Virus record (IMG/VR): IMGVR_UViG_3300025483_000083
Location: 1 to 21,753 of that record
From: a virus
Length of the DNA: 21,753 nucleotides
Strand: one strand, 5' to 3'
Below, in pieces: positions 1 through 9,036 of the stretch; the first letter of the stretch is position 1, and the number at the start of each line of letters is the position of its first letter. A program made the translations under genes and the position numbers. The notes below the pieces were generated by a model, which searched no databases, had not been told where the DNA came from, and was given only the letters and a program-made list of their open reading frames with translations.

Positions 1-1082
1 ATCCTAACGGTAAGCCTTCTACTGTTGAGCCTACGGGTACTTCAACTTCTATTATTACCACTGCTGACGGTTATCGTTGGAAGTATATGTATACGATCCC
101 TGTGGGTCAGGTGCTGAAATTCTTCTCCAATGAATACATGCCTGTGCTGAGTGACACCGCTGTGGTGTCTGATGCAATCGGTGGTGAAATCGATACTGTT
201 ATTATTGCATCCTCTGGTGCTGGTTATAACAACGGCACTTATGAGAACGTGTCTATCAAAGGCGATGGCGTTGGTGGTCGTGTTTCTCTGGTTGTTGACG
301 GTGGTCGAATTGTTTCGGCAACAGTGACTTCGGGTGGTAGCGGTTACACCTTCGGTAAGGTGGTGATTGATGAGGTCAACGGTATCGGTGCTGGCACAGG
401 CACAGGTGGTAGCGTCGAAGTCGTCGTGCCCCCCACAACGGGTCATGGTTCTGATCCTGCTACCGAGCTCGGTGGTTTCCGAGTAATGATCAACACCAAG
501 TTTACCTACGCTGAGGGTAGTGGTGACTTCCCAACTGATAACGACTACCGTCGTATCGGTCTTGTGATCAACCCTAACAAGTTTGGCACACAAGAATTGA
601 CTGCTGACCTTACGTTGTCTGCAACAAAGGCAGTTATCTTCTCGCCTTCCTTTACTGGTAACTTCCAGACTGACGAGATTATTACACAGTCCCGCACAAT
701 TGGTGGTCAGCAAGTGACTGCTCGTGGTCGTGTAATCTCCTGGAATAGCACCACAAAGGTCCTTAAGTATTACCAGAATAGAATTGATGGTATCTTCCCA
801 GAATTCACTGGTAACTTGATTGAGTTTGAAGGTGGTAACCCCGTTGTGGGTGCCACATCAGGTGCGTCCGCTGACCCTGATATTAACTTCCCAATCGTTT
901 CTGGTGCGTCAACTCGTATCATTAACAACACTGAATATGATCTAGGTATGGCATTTACCAACGGTTATGCAAAACCAGAGGTCCAACCTAACTCTGGAGA
1001 AGTTATCTACATAGATAACAGAGGCGCGATTACTCGTGCTGGAGACCAAATCGAAGACATTAAGATCGTAGTAGAGTTCTAA
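1..1082 (+). CDS. 8: Baseplate wedge protein gp8 (T4-like), 5' end outside window
   Basis: The reading frame is open from the first full codon at base 3, so the N-terminus lies upstream; the first internal ATG (87) is not the start. It is the wedge subunit that links inner baseplate proteins to the periphery in T4. Two anchors fit T4 gp8 as I remember it: DGYRWKYMYTIPVG (from 66; T4 has DGYVWEYLFEIP) followed by NEYMPV, and the C-terminal block SGEVIYIDNRGAITRAGDQI (T4 ends SGEMIYMENRPPIIMAMDQ), finishing in a hydrophobic VVEF. Between these anchors lie extra segments: a Gly-rich stretch with TSGGSGYT (186-437) and an SGA-type repeat module (about 650-870), both also found in gp14. The stop is 3 bases before the next ATG, consistent with co-transcription. 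Identity is by motif recall and synteny with gp13-16, not by alignment. Confidence 0.88.
   Translation, partial: PNGKPSTVEPTGTSTSIITTADGYRWKYMYTIPVGQVLKFFSNEYMPVLSDTAVVSDAIGGEIDTVIIASSGAGYNNGTYENVSIKGDGVGGRVSLVVDGGRIVSATVTSGGSGYTFGKVVIDEVNGIGAGTGTGGSVEVVVPPTTGHGSDPATELGGFRVMINTKFTYAEGSGDFPTDNDYRRIGLVINPNKFGTQELTADLTLSATKAVIFSPSFTGNFQTDEIITQSRTIGGQQVTARGRVISWNSTTKVLKYYQNRIDGIFPEFTGNLIEFEGGNPVVGATSGASADPDINFPIVSGASTRIINNTEYDLGMAFTNGYAKPEVQPNSGEVIYIDNRGAITRAGDQIEDIKIVVEF
186..437 (+). other. Inserted Gly-rich GGSGYT domain within gp8
   Basis: About 84 codons rich in Gly, Val and Ser between the conserved NEYMPV and the later gp8 core. The segment contains SSGAGYNNGTYENVSI and then TSGGSGYTFGKVVIDEV, an alternating pattern suggestive of small beta-hairpins. 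The same signature (TSGGSGYTSAPTVSIDYS) occurs in gp14 of this window. T4 gp8 as I remember it has no such segment here, so I read it as a lineage-specific insertion; its function is unknown. Confidence 0.6.
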
Positions 1083-1085
1083 ACG

Positions 1086-4000
1086 ATGCCCCAGAATACT
1101 AACCTTAACATCTCTCCTTATTTTGACGACTTCGATAAGGATAAGAACTTTTACCGAGTGCTATTCAGACCTGGGTATCCTATCCAGGCGCGTGAGATTA
1201 CGACAATGCAGTCTATTCTGCAGAATCAGATTGAGTCTATCGGTCAGCACTTCTTCAAAGAAGGCGCAATGGTCATCCCTGGTCAGGTCGGTTATGACCT
1301 AAATGTCCAGGCAGTTATCCTCCAACAATCCTTCTTGGGTGTTGACATTGAGACCTACAGGACACAACTAGAAGGTCAAATTGTTGAAGGTCTTACCACT
1401 GGTATTAAGGCAAAGGTCCTGTATTCTATTCCATCCTCAGAATCTGAGCGTGGATACGCAACTTTATACGTTAAGTATATTGAGTCTGGCGATACTGTTT
1501 CAGATGTAGGTATCACTACTTTCCAACCTAATGAGCAGTTGATCGCTGAAAATGAAATCACTTTCGGCACAACACTGATCGAAGTTGGATCGCCTTTTGC
1601 TCAGTTGCTGCCTGTTGAGGCAACCGCTGTTGCTTCGACCGCATACATCAACAACGGTGTTTACTTTATTAGAGGACACTTTGTTGATGTCCCCTCCATG
1701 TATCTAATTCTGGAGCAATATGCTAACAACCCCTCCTATCGTGTGGGTCTGGAAGTTAGCGAATCTATTGTTACTCCAGAAGACGATCCTTCTCTGAATG
1801 ATAATGCAGCAGGCACATCCAACTATGCTGCACCTGGATCTCACAGATTCAGAATCAGGACTCAATTGGTTAAGAAACCAATCAACGATGAGACTGACAA
1901 AAACTTCATCGAATTGCTGCGTATCAACAATAGTAAGGTTGAGCAATTCGTTACTTCAACTGCATACTCCGAGCTGGAGAGATCTCTGGCACGTCGCACC
2001 TATGAAGAGTCTGGCGACTATGTTGTAGATACCTTCACTATTAAGGCAAGAGAGTGTCTGGATGACGGTTTCAACAATGGTGTGTATCGTCCTGGTGATA
2101 TCACCGCTCAGGGTAACATTCCATCTGACGATTTAATTACATATGAAATCTCTCCTGGTAGAGCATATGTAAGAGGATACAGGACTGAATTCCTAGTGCC
2201 TCAGTATATTGATGCACCTAAACCCCGTGACTATGAAGGTGTAAACAACGGTATTATCTCATTCCGTTTAGGTAACTTCCTCAAAGTATATGATGTATAT
2301 GGATGGCCTGATCTGACTGGTGAGGGTGTTACCTCAGCATATCAGACCCTTGAAATGTATGACGACTGGACCCTGAATACTACTAATGTAACATCGGGTA
2401 GAATGATCGGTCGTGCTCGTGCTGTACAGATTCAAAAAGACACAGATACTACCTACGATCTGTGGATTTTTGATGCTCAGATGTTTACTGCTCTCAATTT
2501 TGCAGCAGGTAATAACTCTGTGTCTGTTGGTGATGTGCTAAAAGGGCGCAACTCCAATGCTCGTGGTTTCGTTGCTGATGCTGGCAGTGGTAACTGGTGT
2601 CAAGTGGAGCAAGTCTCTGGCACCTTTATTAATGGTGAAGTTATTGAAAGAGATGGTCGTGTTATCGGCACTCTGGAAGCAGCACACACATTTAACCTGA
2701 CTGATACTAGATCTGCATTTGGAAGAAACAGCACCAACCAAATTATCTTTGGTTGCAACCTGTTGTTGAATGACCAGGCAGAGATTGAAGCATCTACAGT
2801 TACTATCGATTCATCTGCTGGTGAGATCGAAGGTTTCCGCACCAAGTTTATCCAGGATCTTCGTCCTGGTGACGTTATCACTGCTACAAACTCCACTTCC
2901 GAGGGTGAGAATACTCTCAGAGTTGAAAGAGTTGACCCACAATACATTAAGACTATTGCTGGCAACCAATACACTGGCGCTACTGATGCAATCTTCGATG
3001 ACCTAAATCAGGTTGTCAAAATTGATAATGCTCTTACTAAAGGCAGCGTTGCTGACGGCGAATATAGCACTTTGGTGAGAATGCGGCCTTTCGTATTCCA
3101 AAAAGACTACCAGAATGGTGAGCTTACGATTGATACTCCTCGTATCTCGATGAGATCGATCTCTGACGAATCATTCTTTGTCTATCGCACCTTCACTAAT
3201 AAGACCGTGGTGTCTGGTGGTGTTACTGTTTCACTACCAGAATCAGAGCAGTTTGCATCACTCGATGATGAAAACTATGTGCTCACCATTCTGGCAGAGT
3301 CTGGATCTGCATATACTGTGGGTCAAAACCTCAACATCGATGCTCTGAATGATGCAGGCACACTGACAGTTACCTTCGGTGCTGATCGCCAGTCTGTAAC
3401 TATTGATGGTCTGACAGGCGTTACAACAGTCAAACTGACTGCTCTCGTATCTAAGAATATCGTCTCGAAGAAAATTAAGACGGCATCTAAGATGCGTGCG
3501 TTGAAGGTCATCAGGACCCGTAACAATAACGACCAACAAAAGTATGGTCTTGCTTACGGTAATCTGTATGGCACCAGAATCGAAGACGAAGAGATTTCAT
3601 TTGCTTTGAATGATGTCTACAAAATTCATGCAGTCTTCGAGTCTGAAAATGATAGCGATGCAGAGCCTCCTTACCTCACTCTTACTGAGTCTACCTTCTT
3701 CGACAACGGATCTGTTATTATCGGTCGCACCTCAGGTGCTAGGGGACGTGTAATCCAATTTATCAACAGCACACTGCGTCTCTATATTGTCCAACTTAAC
3801 GAAATTCCCTTCCTCCCTGGTGAGTCCATCGATGGTGTCGATGATGACAATGTGCCACTGGTAGCAGTTATTGATGACGCTGAAGGATCAGTGTCTAAAG
3901 GTAGTAAGGTAGTCACATCTCAGTATGAGTTGGAGTCTGGTCAGAAAGCACACTACTATGATGTGTGTAAGATGCTGAGACTACCTCAGTTTACACCTCC

Positions 4001-7000
4001 TATCCGTAAACTGTTGGTGATCTTCGATTATTTTGTCCATGAATCATCAGGTGACTACTTTGCATCACAATCCTACACAGGTATTAGTTACAAAGATATT
4101 CCTAAGTATAAACTCGACGGATCTATTAACTATCTGAAAGATCAGATTGACTTCCGTCCTGGTGTTGGTGAGTTGGCATCTGGTGCTGGCACCATCACTA
4201 ACGAATACTATGTAAATTGTGCTTCACTAGACTTTGGCGCTCGTCAGTTTGATACTGGCGGTGGTTCTGGTGGATCTACCATCTTTGACATTCCTAAGGT
4301 GGCAACTGAGATCCGTATGGACTACACCTACTATCTGCCCCGTGCAGATAAGATTTTCCTGACTCATGAAAATGAGTTGAGAATCACACGAGGTGTATCT
4401 TCCGAGGATCAACCACCCCCAGATAATATCCAAAACGCAATGTTGCTGGCACAACTTGAGTGTCGTGCGTATGTGTATGACGTTGAGCGTGATGTCCTGA
4501 TCTATCCTGAGATCATCCGTCGTTATACCATGAAGGATATTGGCGATCTGGAGACCAGACTGTCACACGTTGAGTATTACACCTCACTGTCTCTACTGGA
4601 AACACAGGCAGAGAATACCAAGACATACGATGACAATGGTTTCGATCGTTTGAAGAATGGTTATGTTGTAGATGACTTTACAGATCATACTATCGGTGAC
4701 GTGCTCAACATTGACTATAAGTGCTCGATGGACTTTAAGGAAGGTTTCCTGCGTCCTTCACACTACACTTCAAACGTCCCCCTACAACTCAACCTGGCAT
4801 CATCTTCTAATGTTGTGAAGACTACAGGTAACATGGTGCTACTGCCTTATGAAGATCTGGCAATCGTCAGCCAACCTTATGCATCCAGGACAGAGAATGT
4901 AAACCCATTCAACGTGTTTACTTTCATCGGTCGTATTGACCTAACTCCTGCATCTGATGACTGGGTTGACATTAAGCGTTTGCCTGCTCGTGTTGAAAAC
5001 GTTGAAGGTGACTTCTCCGCTGTTGCTAGAGACCTACAAATTGACCAGAATGGTTTTGCTCCTATCCAGTGGGGATCATGGCGCACTAACTGGACTGGTG
5101 AGTCCTTGGTTTCTCGCACAAGATTTAGAAACAGATCTGGCAGTTTCGCTGCTGGTGGTCGTCGTCTGGGTCGTTTGGGTCACGGTCAGGGTCGTCAACC
5201 TATCTTCGTCCACGAGAGACGCACATGGCGTGTTGTTAACAACCAAGCACGTCAAGGTGTTAGGACTCGCGTGGTGCCCAAAATTGAGCGTAAATCACTG
5301 GGTGATACCGAGCTGTCACAAACAGCAATCCCCTGGATCAGATCCCGTAACGTGTCCTTCAATGTGGACCGTATGAAGCCTCGCACAAGAATCTATGCAT
5401 TCTTCGATGGTGTCAACGTTACTGGATACATCACACCTAAAGTTATCGAGCTGGTCAAGTCTTCGACTGCTGATCCTCGCTCTAATGAAACTCCTTTCGT
5501 TGTGGGTGAGACTGTTATCGGTCAAAACTCAGGTTGTCGCTTCAGAGTAGCACCTGCGAATGATGCATACAAGACAGACCCATATGGCGTTGGTGAAGCG
5601 ACTCTTGCCGAGTCCTATGCATCTACCACAAGTTTCTTGAATATCGACACTCAAGGTCTGGCAGAAACTGTCAATCCTAACTTCTTCGGTAACATGCAAA
5701 CTGGTGAAGTGCTGATTGGTCAGACCTCTGGTGCTCGTGCAGTTGTGAAGGATCGCCGTCTCCTGACTGACAACATCGGTAATTTCCGTGGATCCTTCTT
5801 CATTCCTAACCCTGGTAACGACTCCAACCCTCGTTGGGCAACTGGCACCAGGACCTTTAGATTCACTACATCACAAACCAATAGTAGAGCAAATGATGAG
5901 GTTACCTCATCTGCAGATACTACCTACAGTGCAACTGGCACCCTGAGGACCGTTAGAGAGAATATCCTGGCAGTCCGTAATGCTGAGATCGTGAGAGATA
6001 CTGTTAATGATGCTCGCACGGTTATCACAACCAGGACTGAAACACGTCAGATTGGTTGGTATGACCCTCTGGCACAATCCTTTATTATTGATGAGGAAGG
6101 TGGTGTATTCCTGACTGGTATCGACATCTTCTTTAAGACTAAAGATGCCAACATTCCTATCTCAATGCAGATCAGGACCATGGAGAATGGTTATCCCACT
6201 AAGGATATTCTACCTTTCTCTGATACTACTATCGATCCTGATCAAGTAGAGCTATCTGATAACGCAGCAGTGCCTACCAGATTCACATTCAGATCACCTG
6301 TTTATATCAAGCAGTCTACTGAATACTGCTTCGTGCTTCTGTCTGACTCCAACGAATATAACGTTTGGATCTCCAGAATGGGTGACATTGATGTGTCTGG
6401 CACAAGGACAATCTCTGAGCAACCATATGCTGGTGTGCTCTTTAAGTCACAAAACGCTTCTACCTGGACTGCTGACCAGTATGAAGACTGCAAGTTTACA
6501 ATTTATCGTGCAAACTTCACTGCATCTCTGGGCACAGCAATCCTTAACAACGCTGAATTGGGTAAAGGTAACGGTGGTATTCATAACCTGATTGAGAATC
6601 CTATCCTCACCATCAAACCCAAGCAAACTCTGCTGCTGCCAGCAGGTCAAAATTATAACTTCACTATCGGTGCAAGACTGCTGCAGTCACCTTCAGGTGC
6701 AAGCGGCACAATCACTGAGTTTGATGCAGTCTCTGATCCAGAGCGTATTACTATTACTGATATTGAAGGTCAATTCTCATCAGGTTTCCTTGATGCTAAT
6801 AACGTGCCTTTCCAAGGTCTCGCATCGTCTCAGTCTGTTGGCACGTTTGTCTTGTCAGCAATCTTCAATGGCACCTTTGAGGCAGGTGATACTGTCAGTG
6901 GATCTACTTCTGGATCAACAGGCACAGTCACGTCATATGATGGTGGCACTAACACTTTGATACTGAATTATCTGTCATATGCATTCGATGCATCAGATAC

Positions 7001-8402
7001 CCTGACAAATGCTAGCGGCACATCGGCAACGATTACCAGTATCACATATTCAGGCGATTCCTACGACGCTTATCCAACTCAGGCACCTTCCTTCCCTGAG
7101 GATGATAAAGAAGTTGCGGTTTTCCATAGAAACCATGGTATGCACCAGCGCACCAATAACGTGGAGATTGAAGGCGTTACCTCTGAAGTTCCTCCTACAA
7201 TATTGACTTCTTCACTGTCATCAGGCACTACATCGATTCAGGTGCAGGATGCATCACAATTCCATAACATCATCGGTGGCACCAACATCGGTAACCTCAA
7301 CCCTGGTTTCCTGAAGATCAACGATGAGATTATTCAATACTCTGCAATTTCGGCAAATGGTCAAGTGATCACTGTCGCAACCAGTGGCAGAGGTGCATCA
7401 GGCACTGCTGATGTGACACACGAATCTGGATCTGTGGTTGAGTGCTACAACTTGGATGGTATTCCTCTGACGCAAATCAACAAAGTCCACGCAAGAATTG
7501 AGTGTCCTTGGATTGACTCCTACATGATTTCGACTGATTTCGTTGCATCTAACGGTATCAGAGGTGGTGGCACAGGAGTCTATGCTTCACAGAATGTCCA
7601 GTTTGAAACTCTGACTCCTACCATCTCTACGATGGTACTTCCAGAAACCGAGATTACTGCTCGTGTAAATACTACTACAGCAACGTCAGTTGGCGAAGGT
7701 GGTGGTGAAGGTGGATCTGCACCTCGCGACCAATCATCCTTCATCAACAATGGTCAATTCCTTGACGTTGTGCTCAACGAAGAGAATGCATTTACATCTC
7801 CCCAGATGGTTGCATCCAAGATCAATGAGCAAAACAAACTGGATGGTAACAAGTCACTGACAATGGCATTACAGTTGACGACTGAGAAACCCACTCTGTC
7901 TCCATGTATTGACCTTGACAGACTATCCTTGATTACTACAACTAACAGAGTCAACTGGTGGCCAGGTGGTCCTGCTCCTTATGGTCAGCAGTCTGCTATC
8001 GACCGCACCCAGGATGTTTCTACTCTGCCCAATGGCGATCAAAATGATGCTGTGTATATCACACGTCTCGCACGTCTAGGTAGTGAAGCAAGATCTCTGA
8101 AAGTTGACTTCCAGATCACACGTCACCCTTCCACTGAAGTCCGAGTTTACTATCGTGCATTCAAGGCAGGTGACACCGCTGATCCCAATACTCTCGGATG
8201 GGAGTTGGTTGGACAACCTCTAACAACTCAGAATCAACAGTATGACTCTAGTCCTACAGATGAATATCTGTGGAAGGATTATGCATACGAGAAGAAGGGT
8301 CTTACCTTCAACGCATTCCAGTTGAAGATCGTCATGAGATCTAAGAATCAGGCGAGAGTACCACTTATTGCTGATCTGAGAGCAATTGCTCTAGCTACTT
8401 AA
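1086..8402 (+). CDS. Giant baseplate/adhesion virion protein with DUF4815-type N-terminus (2438 aa)
   Basis: The N-terminus (residues about 10-60, with FRPGYPIQAREITTMQSILQ and FKEGAMVIPG) is typical of the DUF4815 family of phage structural proteins. Further blocks: PWIRSRNVSF to FFDGVNVTGYITP (about 1416-1451); WYDPLAQSFIIDEEGGVFLT with EIRTM-like and NGYPT motifs (about 1658-1705); a segment with NPGFLKINDEIIQY (about 2075-2090); and a C-terminal block ending in PLIADLRAIALAT, which I recall from other marine T4-like virion proteins. At least five SGA-type modules (GRTSGARGRV, GQTSGARAVV and others) are scattered through it. Residues about 1344-1404 form an Arg/Gly-rich low-complexity segment, and GEGGGEGGS (about 2205) looks like a linker. 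It has no signal peptide or membrane helix. It directly follows gp8, where T4 has genes 9-11, so an outer wedge or fibre-attachment role is inferred, not shown. Confidence 0.78.
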   Translation: MPQNTNLNISPYFDDFDKDKNFYRVLFRPGYPIQAREITTMQSILQNQIESIGQHFFKEGAMVIPGQVGYDLNVQAVILQQSFLGVDIETYRTQLEGQIVEGLTTGIKAKVLYSIPSSESERGYATLYVKYIESGDTVSDVGITTFQPNEQLIAENEITFGTTLIEVGSPFAQLLPVEATAVASTAYINNGVYFIRGHFVDVPSMYLILEQYANNPSYRVGLEVSESIVTPEDDPSLNDNAAGTSNYAAPGSHRFRIRTQLVKKPINDETDKNFIELLRINNSKVEQFVTSTAYSELERSLARRTYEESGDYVVDTFTIKARECLDDGFNNGVYRPGDITAQGNIPSDDLITYEISPGRAYVRGYRTEFLVPQYIDAPKPRDYEGVNNGIISFRLGNFLKVYDVYGWPDLTGEGVTSAYQTLEMYDDWTLNTTNVTSGRMIGRARAVQIQKDTDTTYDLWIFDAQMFTALNFAAGNNSVSVGDVLKGRNSNARGFVADAGSGNWCQVEQVSGTFINGEVIERDGRVIGTLEAAHTFNLTDTRSAFGRNSTNQIIFGCNLLLNDQAEIEASTVTIDSSAGEIEGFRTKFIQDLRPGDVITATNSTSEGENTLRVERVDPQYIKTIAGNQYTGATDAIFDDLNQVVKIDNALTKGSVADGEYSTLVRMRPFVFQKDYQNGELTIDTPRISMRSISDESFFVYRTFTNKTVVSGGVTVSLPESEQFASLDDENYVLTILAESGSAYTVGQNLNIDALNDAGTLTVTFGADRQSVTIDGLTGVTTVKLTALVSKNIVSKKIKTASKMRALKVIRTRNNNDQQKYGLAYGNLYGTRIEDEEISFALNDVYKIHAVFESENDSDAEPPYLTLTESTFFDNGSVIIGRTSGARGRVIQFINSTLRLYIVQLNEIPFLPGESIDGVDDDNVPLVAVIDDAEGSVSKGSKVVTSQYELESGQKAHYYDVCKMLRLPQFTPPIRKLLVIFDYFVHESSGDYFASQSYTGISYKDIPKYKLDGSINYLKDQIDFRPGVGELASGAGTITNEYYVNCASLDFGARQFDTGGGSGGSTIFDIPKVATEIRMDYTYYLPRADKIFLTHENELRITRGVSSEDQPPPDNIQNAMLLAQLECRAYVYDVERDVLIYPEIIRRYTMKDIGDLETRLSHVEYYTSLSLLETQAENTKTYDDNGFDRLKNGYVVDDFTDHTIGDVLNIDYKCSMDFKEGFLRPSHYTSNVPLQLNLASSSNVVKTTGNMVLLPYEDLAIVSQPYASRTENVNPFNVFTFIGRIDLTPASDDWVDIKRLPARVENVEGDFSAVARDLQIDQNGFAPIQWGSWRTNWTGESLVSRTRFRNRSGSFAAGGRRLGRLGHGQGRQPIFVHERRTWRVVNNQARQGVRTRVVPKIERKSLGDTELSQTAIPWIRSRNVSFNVDRMKPRTRIYAFFDGVNVTGYITPKVIELVKSSTADPRSNETPFVVGETVIGQNSGCRFRVAPANDAYKTDPYGVGEATLAESYASTTSFLNIDTQGLAETVNPNFFGNMQTGEVLIGQTSGARAVVKDRRLLTDNIGNFRGSFFIPNPGNDSNPRWATGTRTFRFTTSQTNSRANDEVTSSADTTYSATGTLRTVRENILAVRNAEIVRDTVNDARTVITTRTETRQIGWYDPLAQSFIIDEEGGVFLTGIDIFFKTKDANIPISMQIRTMENGYPTKDILPFSDTTIDPDQVELSDNAAVPTRFTFRSPVYIKQSTEYCFVLLSDSNEYNVWISRMGDIDVSGTRTISEQPYAGVLFKSQNASTWTADQYEDCKFTIYRANFTASLGTAILNNAELGKGNGGIHNLIENPILTIKPKQTLLLPAGQNYNFTIGARLLQSPSGASGTITEFDAVSDPERITITDIEGQFSSGFLDANNVPFQGLASSQSVGTFVLSAIFNGTFEAGDTVSGSTSGSTGTVTSYDGGTNTLILNYLSYAFDASDTLTNASGTSATITSITYSGDSYDAYPTQAPSFPEDDKEVAVFHRNHGMHQRTNNVEIEGVTSEVPPTILTSSLSSGTTSIQVQDASQFHNIIGGTNIGNLNPGFLKINDEIIQYSAISANGQVITVATSGRGASGTADVTHESGSVVECYNLDGIPLTQINKVHARIECPWIDSYMISTDFVASNGIRGGGTGVYASQNVQFETLTPTISTMVLPETEITARVNTTTATSVGEGGGEGGSAPRDQSSFINNGQFLDVVLNEENAFTSPQMVASKINEQNKLDGNKSLTMALQLTTEKPTLSPCIDLDRLSLITTTNRVNWWPGGPAPYGQQSAIDRTQDVSTLPNGDQNDAVYITRLARLGSEARSLKVDFQITRHPSTEVRVYYRAFKAGDTADPNTLGWELVGQPLTTQNQQYDSSPTDEYLWKDYAYEKKGLTFNAFQLKIVMRSKNQARVPLIADLRAIALAT

Positions 8403-8454
8403 AGCTAGTTTGTTTCAACCCTTACATGGTTGATTATAATTATTATTAGTTACT
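8403..8454. promoter_or_regulatory. 52-base intergenic gap with weak hairpin and TATAAT-like box
   Basis: The gap holds a small inverted repeat (CAACC, 7-base loop, GGTTG; about 8417-8433) and, right after it, a TATAAT box (8435-8440) with a poor TTTCAA candidate 16 bases upstream. The hairpin has no clean T-run, so it is not a convincing terminator. The TATAAT could be a host-sigma-type promoter for the two small genes, but an AT-rich gap can produce this by chance. Confidence 0.25.
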
Positions 8455-8727
8455 ATGTCAACCCCCAAGAAAGATAATATTGATCACATCGAACCTTACC
8501 GCCCAGACCTTATCCCCGTTGAGGGAAAGGATGGGTGGTTTAGGGATCCTGAATCAAATGCAATTGTCAACTGCAACAAAACGCAGTATGATGAATACAT
8601 GGCCGCTTACCGTAAGCGCCAGAAGAAGGATCAAAAGTTTGAGACTTTACAAAACGATGTAGATGGTCTAAAATCTGACTTATCAGAAATCAAATCATTA
8701 CTGAAATCATTAGTTAAAGGAGACTAA
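8455..8727 (+). CDS. Small charged coiled-coil protein of unknown function (90 aa)
   Basis: The first half is Pro/Asp-rich with a short block WFRDPESNAIVNCNKTQYDE (about residues 28-47). The second half is a predicted coiled coil: from about residue 50 the chain is Lys/Glu/Asp-rich with Leu/Ile at heptad spacing (DGLKSDLSEIKSLLKSLV). I remember similar short proteins from marine T4-like phages, where they remain uncharacterised. No enzymatic motif, signal peptide or membrane segment is visible. The stop is followed after 2 bases by the next ATG, so the pair is translationally linked. Its place between two giant structural genes suggests an oligomerising virion or assembly factor; that is inference. 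Confidence 0.7.
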   Translation: MSTPKKDNIDHIEPYRPDLIPVEGKDGWFRDPESNAIVNCNKTQYDEYMAAYRKRQKKDQKFETLQNDVDGLKSDLSEIKSLLKSLVKGD

Positions 8728-8729
8728 AC

Positions 8730-8951
8730 ATGCCTGCTGACGTGACTGAGACTGCCTCACAAGAAGAATTGCTTGAGCAATTCCAAACTCGTTACAAAAA
8801 CCTGCTTCGTGAAAACAACGAGCTTTCTAAAAAGATCAAGGACAACGAAGCAACTGCCCTGAAACTTCTTGGTGCTATTGAGACCCTTGAGTATCTTGCA
8901 CCTAAAGAAGAAGAAGAAGAGGCGGAAGAAGAAACTCCTGCTGCGGAGTAA
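8730..8951 (+). CDS. Small acidic-tailed helical protein of unknown function (73 aa)
   Basis: The start is supported by a good ribosome binding site (AAAGGAG, 8716-8722, 7 bases before ATG). Residues about 10-58 should be helical with a coiled-coil pattern (QEELLEQFQTRYKNLLRENN and KIKDNEATALKLLGAIETLE). The C-terminal 15 residues are a polyacidic tail of mostly Glu. Similar short proteins occur, as I recall, next to structural genes of other marine T4-like phages, with no known function. It ends 9 bases before a strong terminator, so it closes its transcription unit. An assembly-chaperone role would suit a short coiled coil with an acidic tail but cannot be shown from sequence. Confidence 0.72.
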   Translation: MPADVTETASQEELLEQFQTRYKNLLRENNELSKKIKDNEATALKLLGAIETLEYLAPKEEEEEAEEETPAAE

Positions 8952-8960
8952 AGATGCAGC

Positions 8961-8981
8961 ACCCCCGTAAGGGGGTTTTTT
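8961..8981 (+). terminator. Rho-independent terminator
   Basis: A perfect 6-bp stem (ACCCCC / GGGGGT) with a GTAA tetraloop runs directly into six T residues. It lies 9 bases after the stop of the 73-aa gene and just before a late promoter, so it separates two transcription units. Confidence 0.9.
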
Positions 8982-8986
8982 AATGG

Positions 8987-8994
8987 CATAAATA
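8987..8994 (+). promoter_or_regulatory. T4-type late promoter box (CATAAATA)
   Basis: The box CATAAATA differs from the T4 late consensus TATAAATA only at the first position. T4-type late promoters have a single -10-like element and no -35. It sits 6 bases after the terminator and 42 bases before the fibre gene ATG, the right place to drive that gene and probably gp13 onward. Recognition would need the phage late sigma factor homologue (gp55), which lies outside the window. Confidence 0.7.
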
Positions 8995-9036
8995 AACAAG
9001 AAAGACCTTTGTCTGTTGCTAGGATCCTTATAAACA

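Noticed and set aside
8417-8433. Terminator after the giant baseplate gene
   Set aside because: The stem is only 5 bp with a 7-base loop and is followed by mixed A/T sequence instead of a T-run; kept only as a weak regulatory note.
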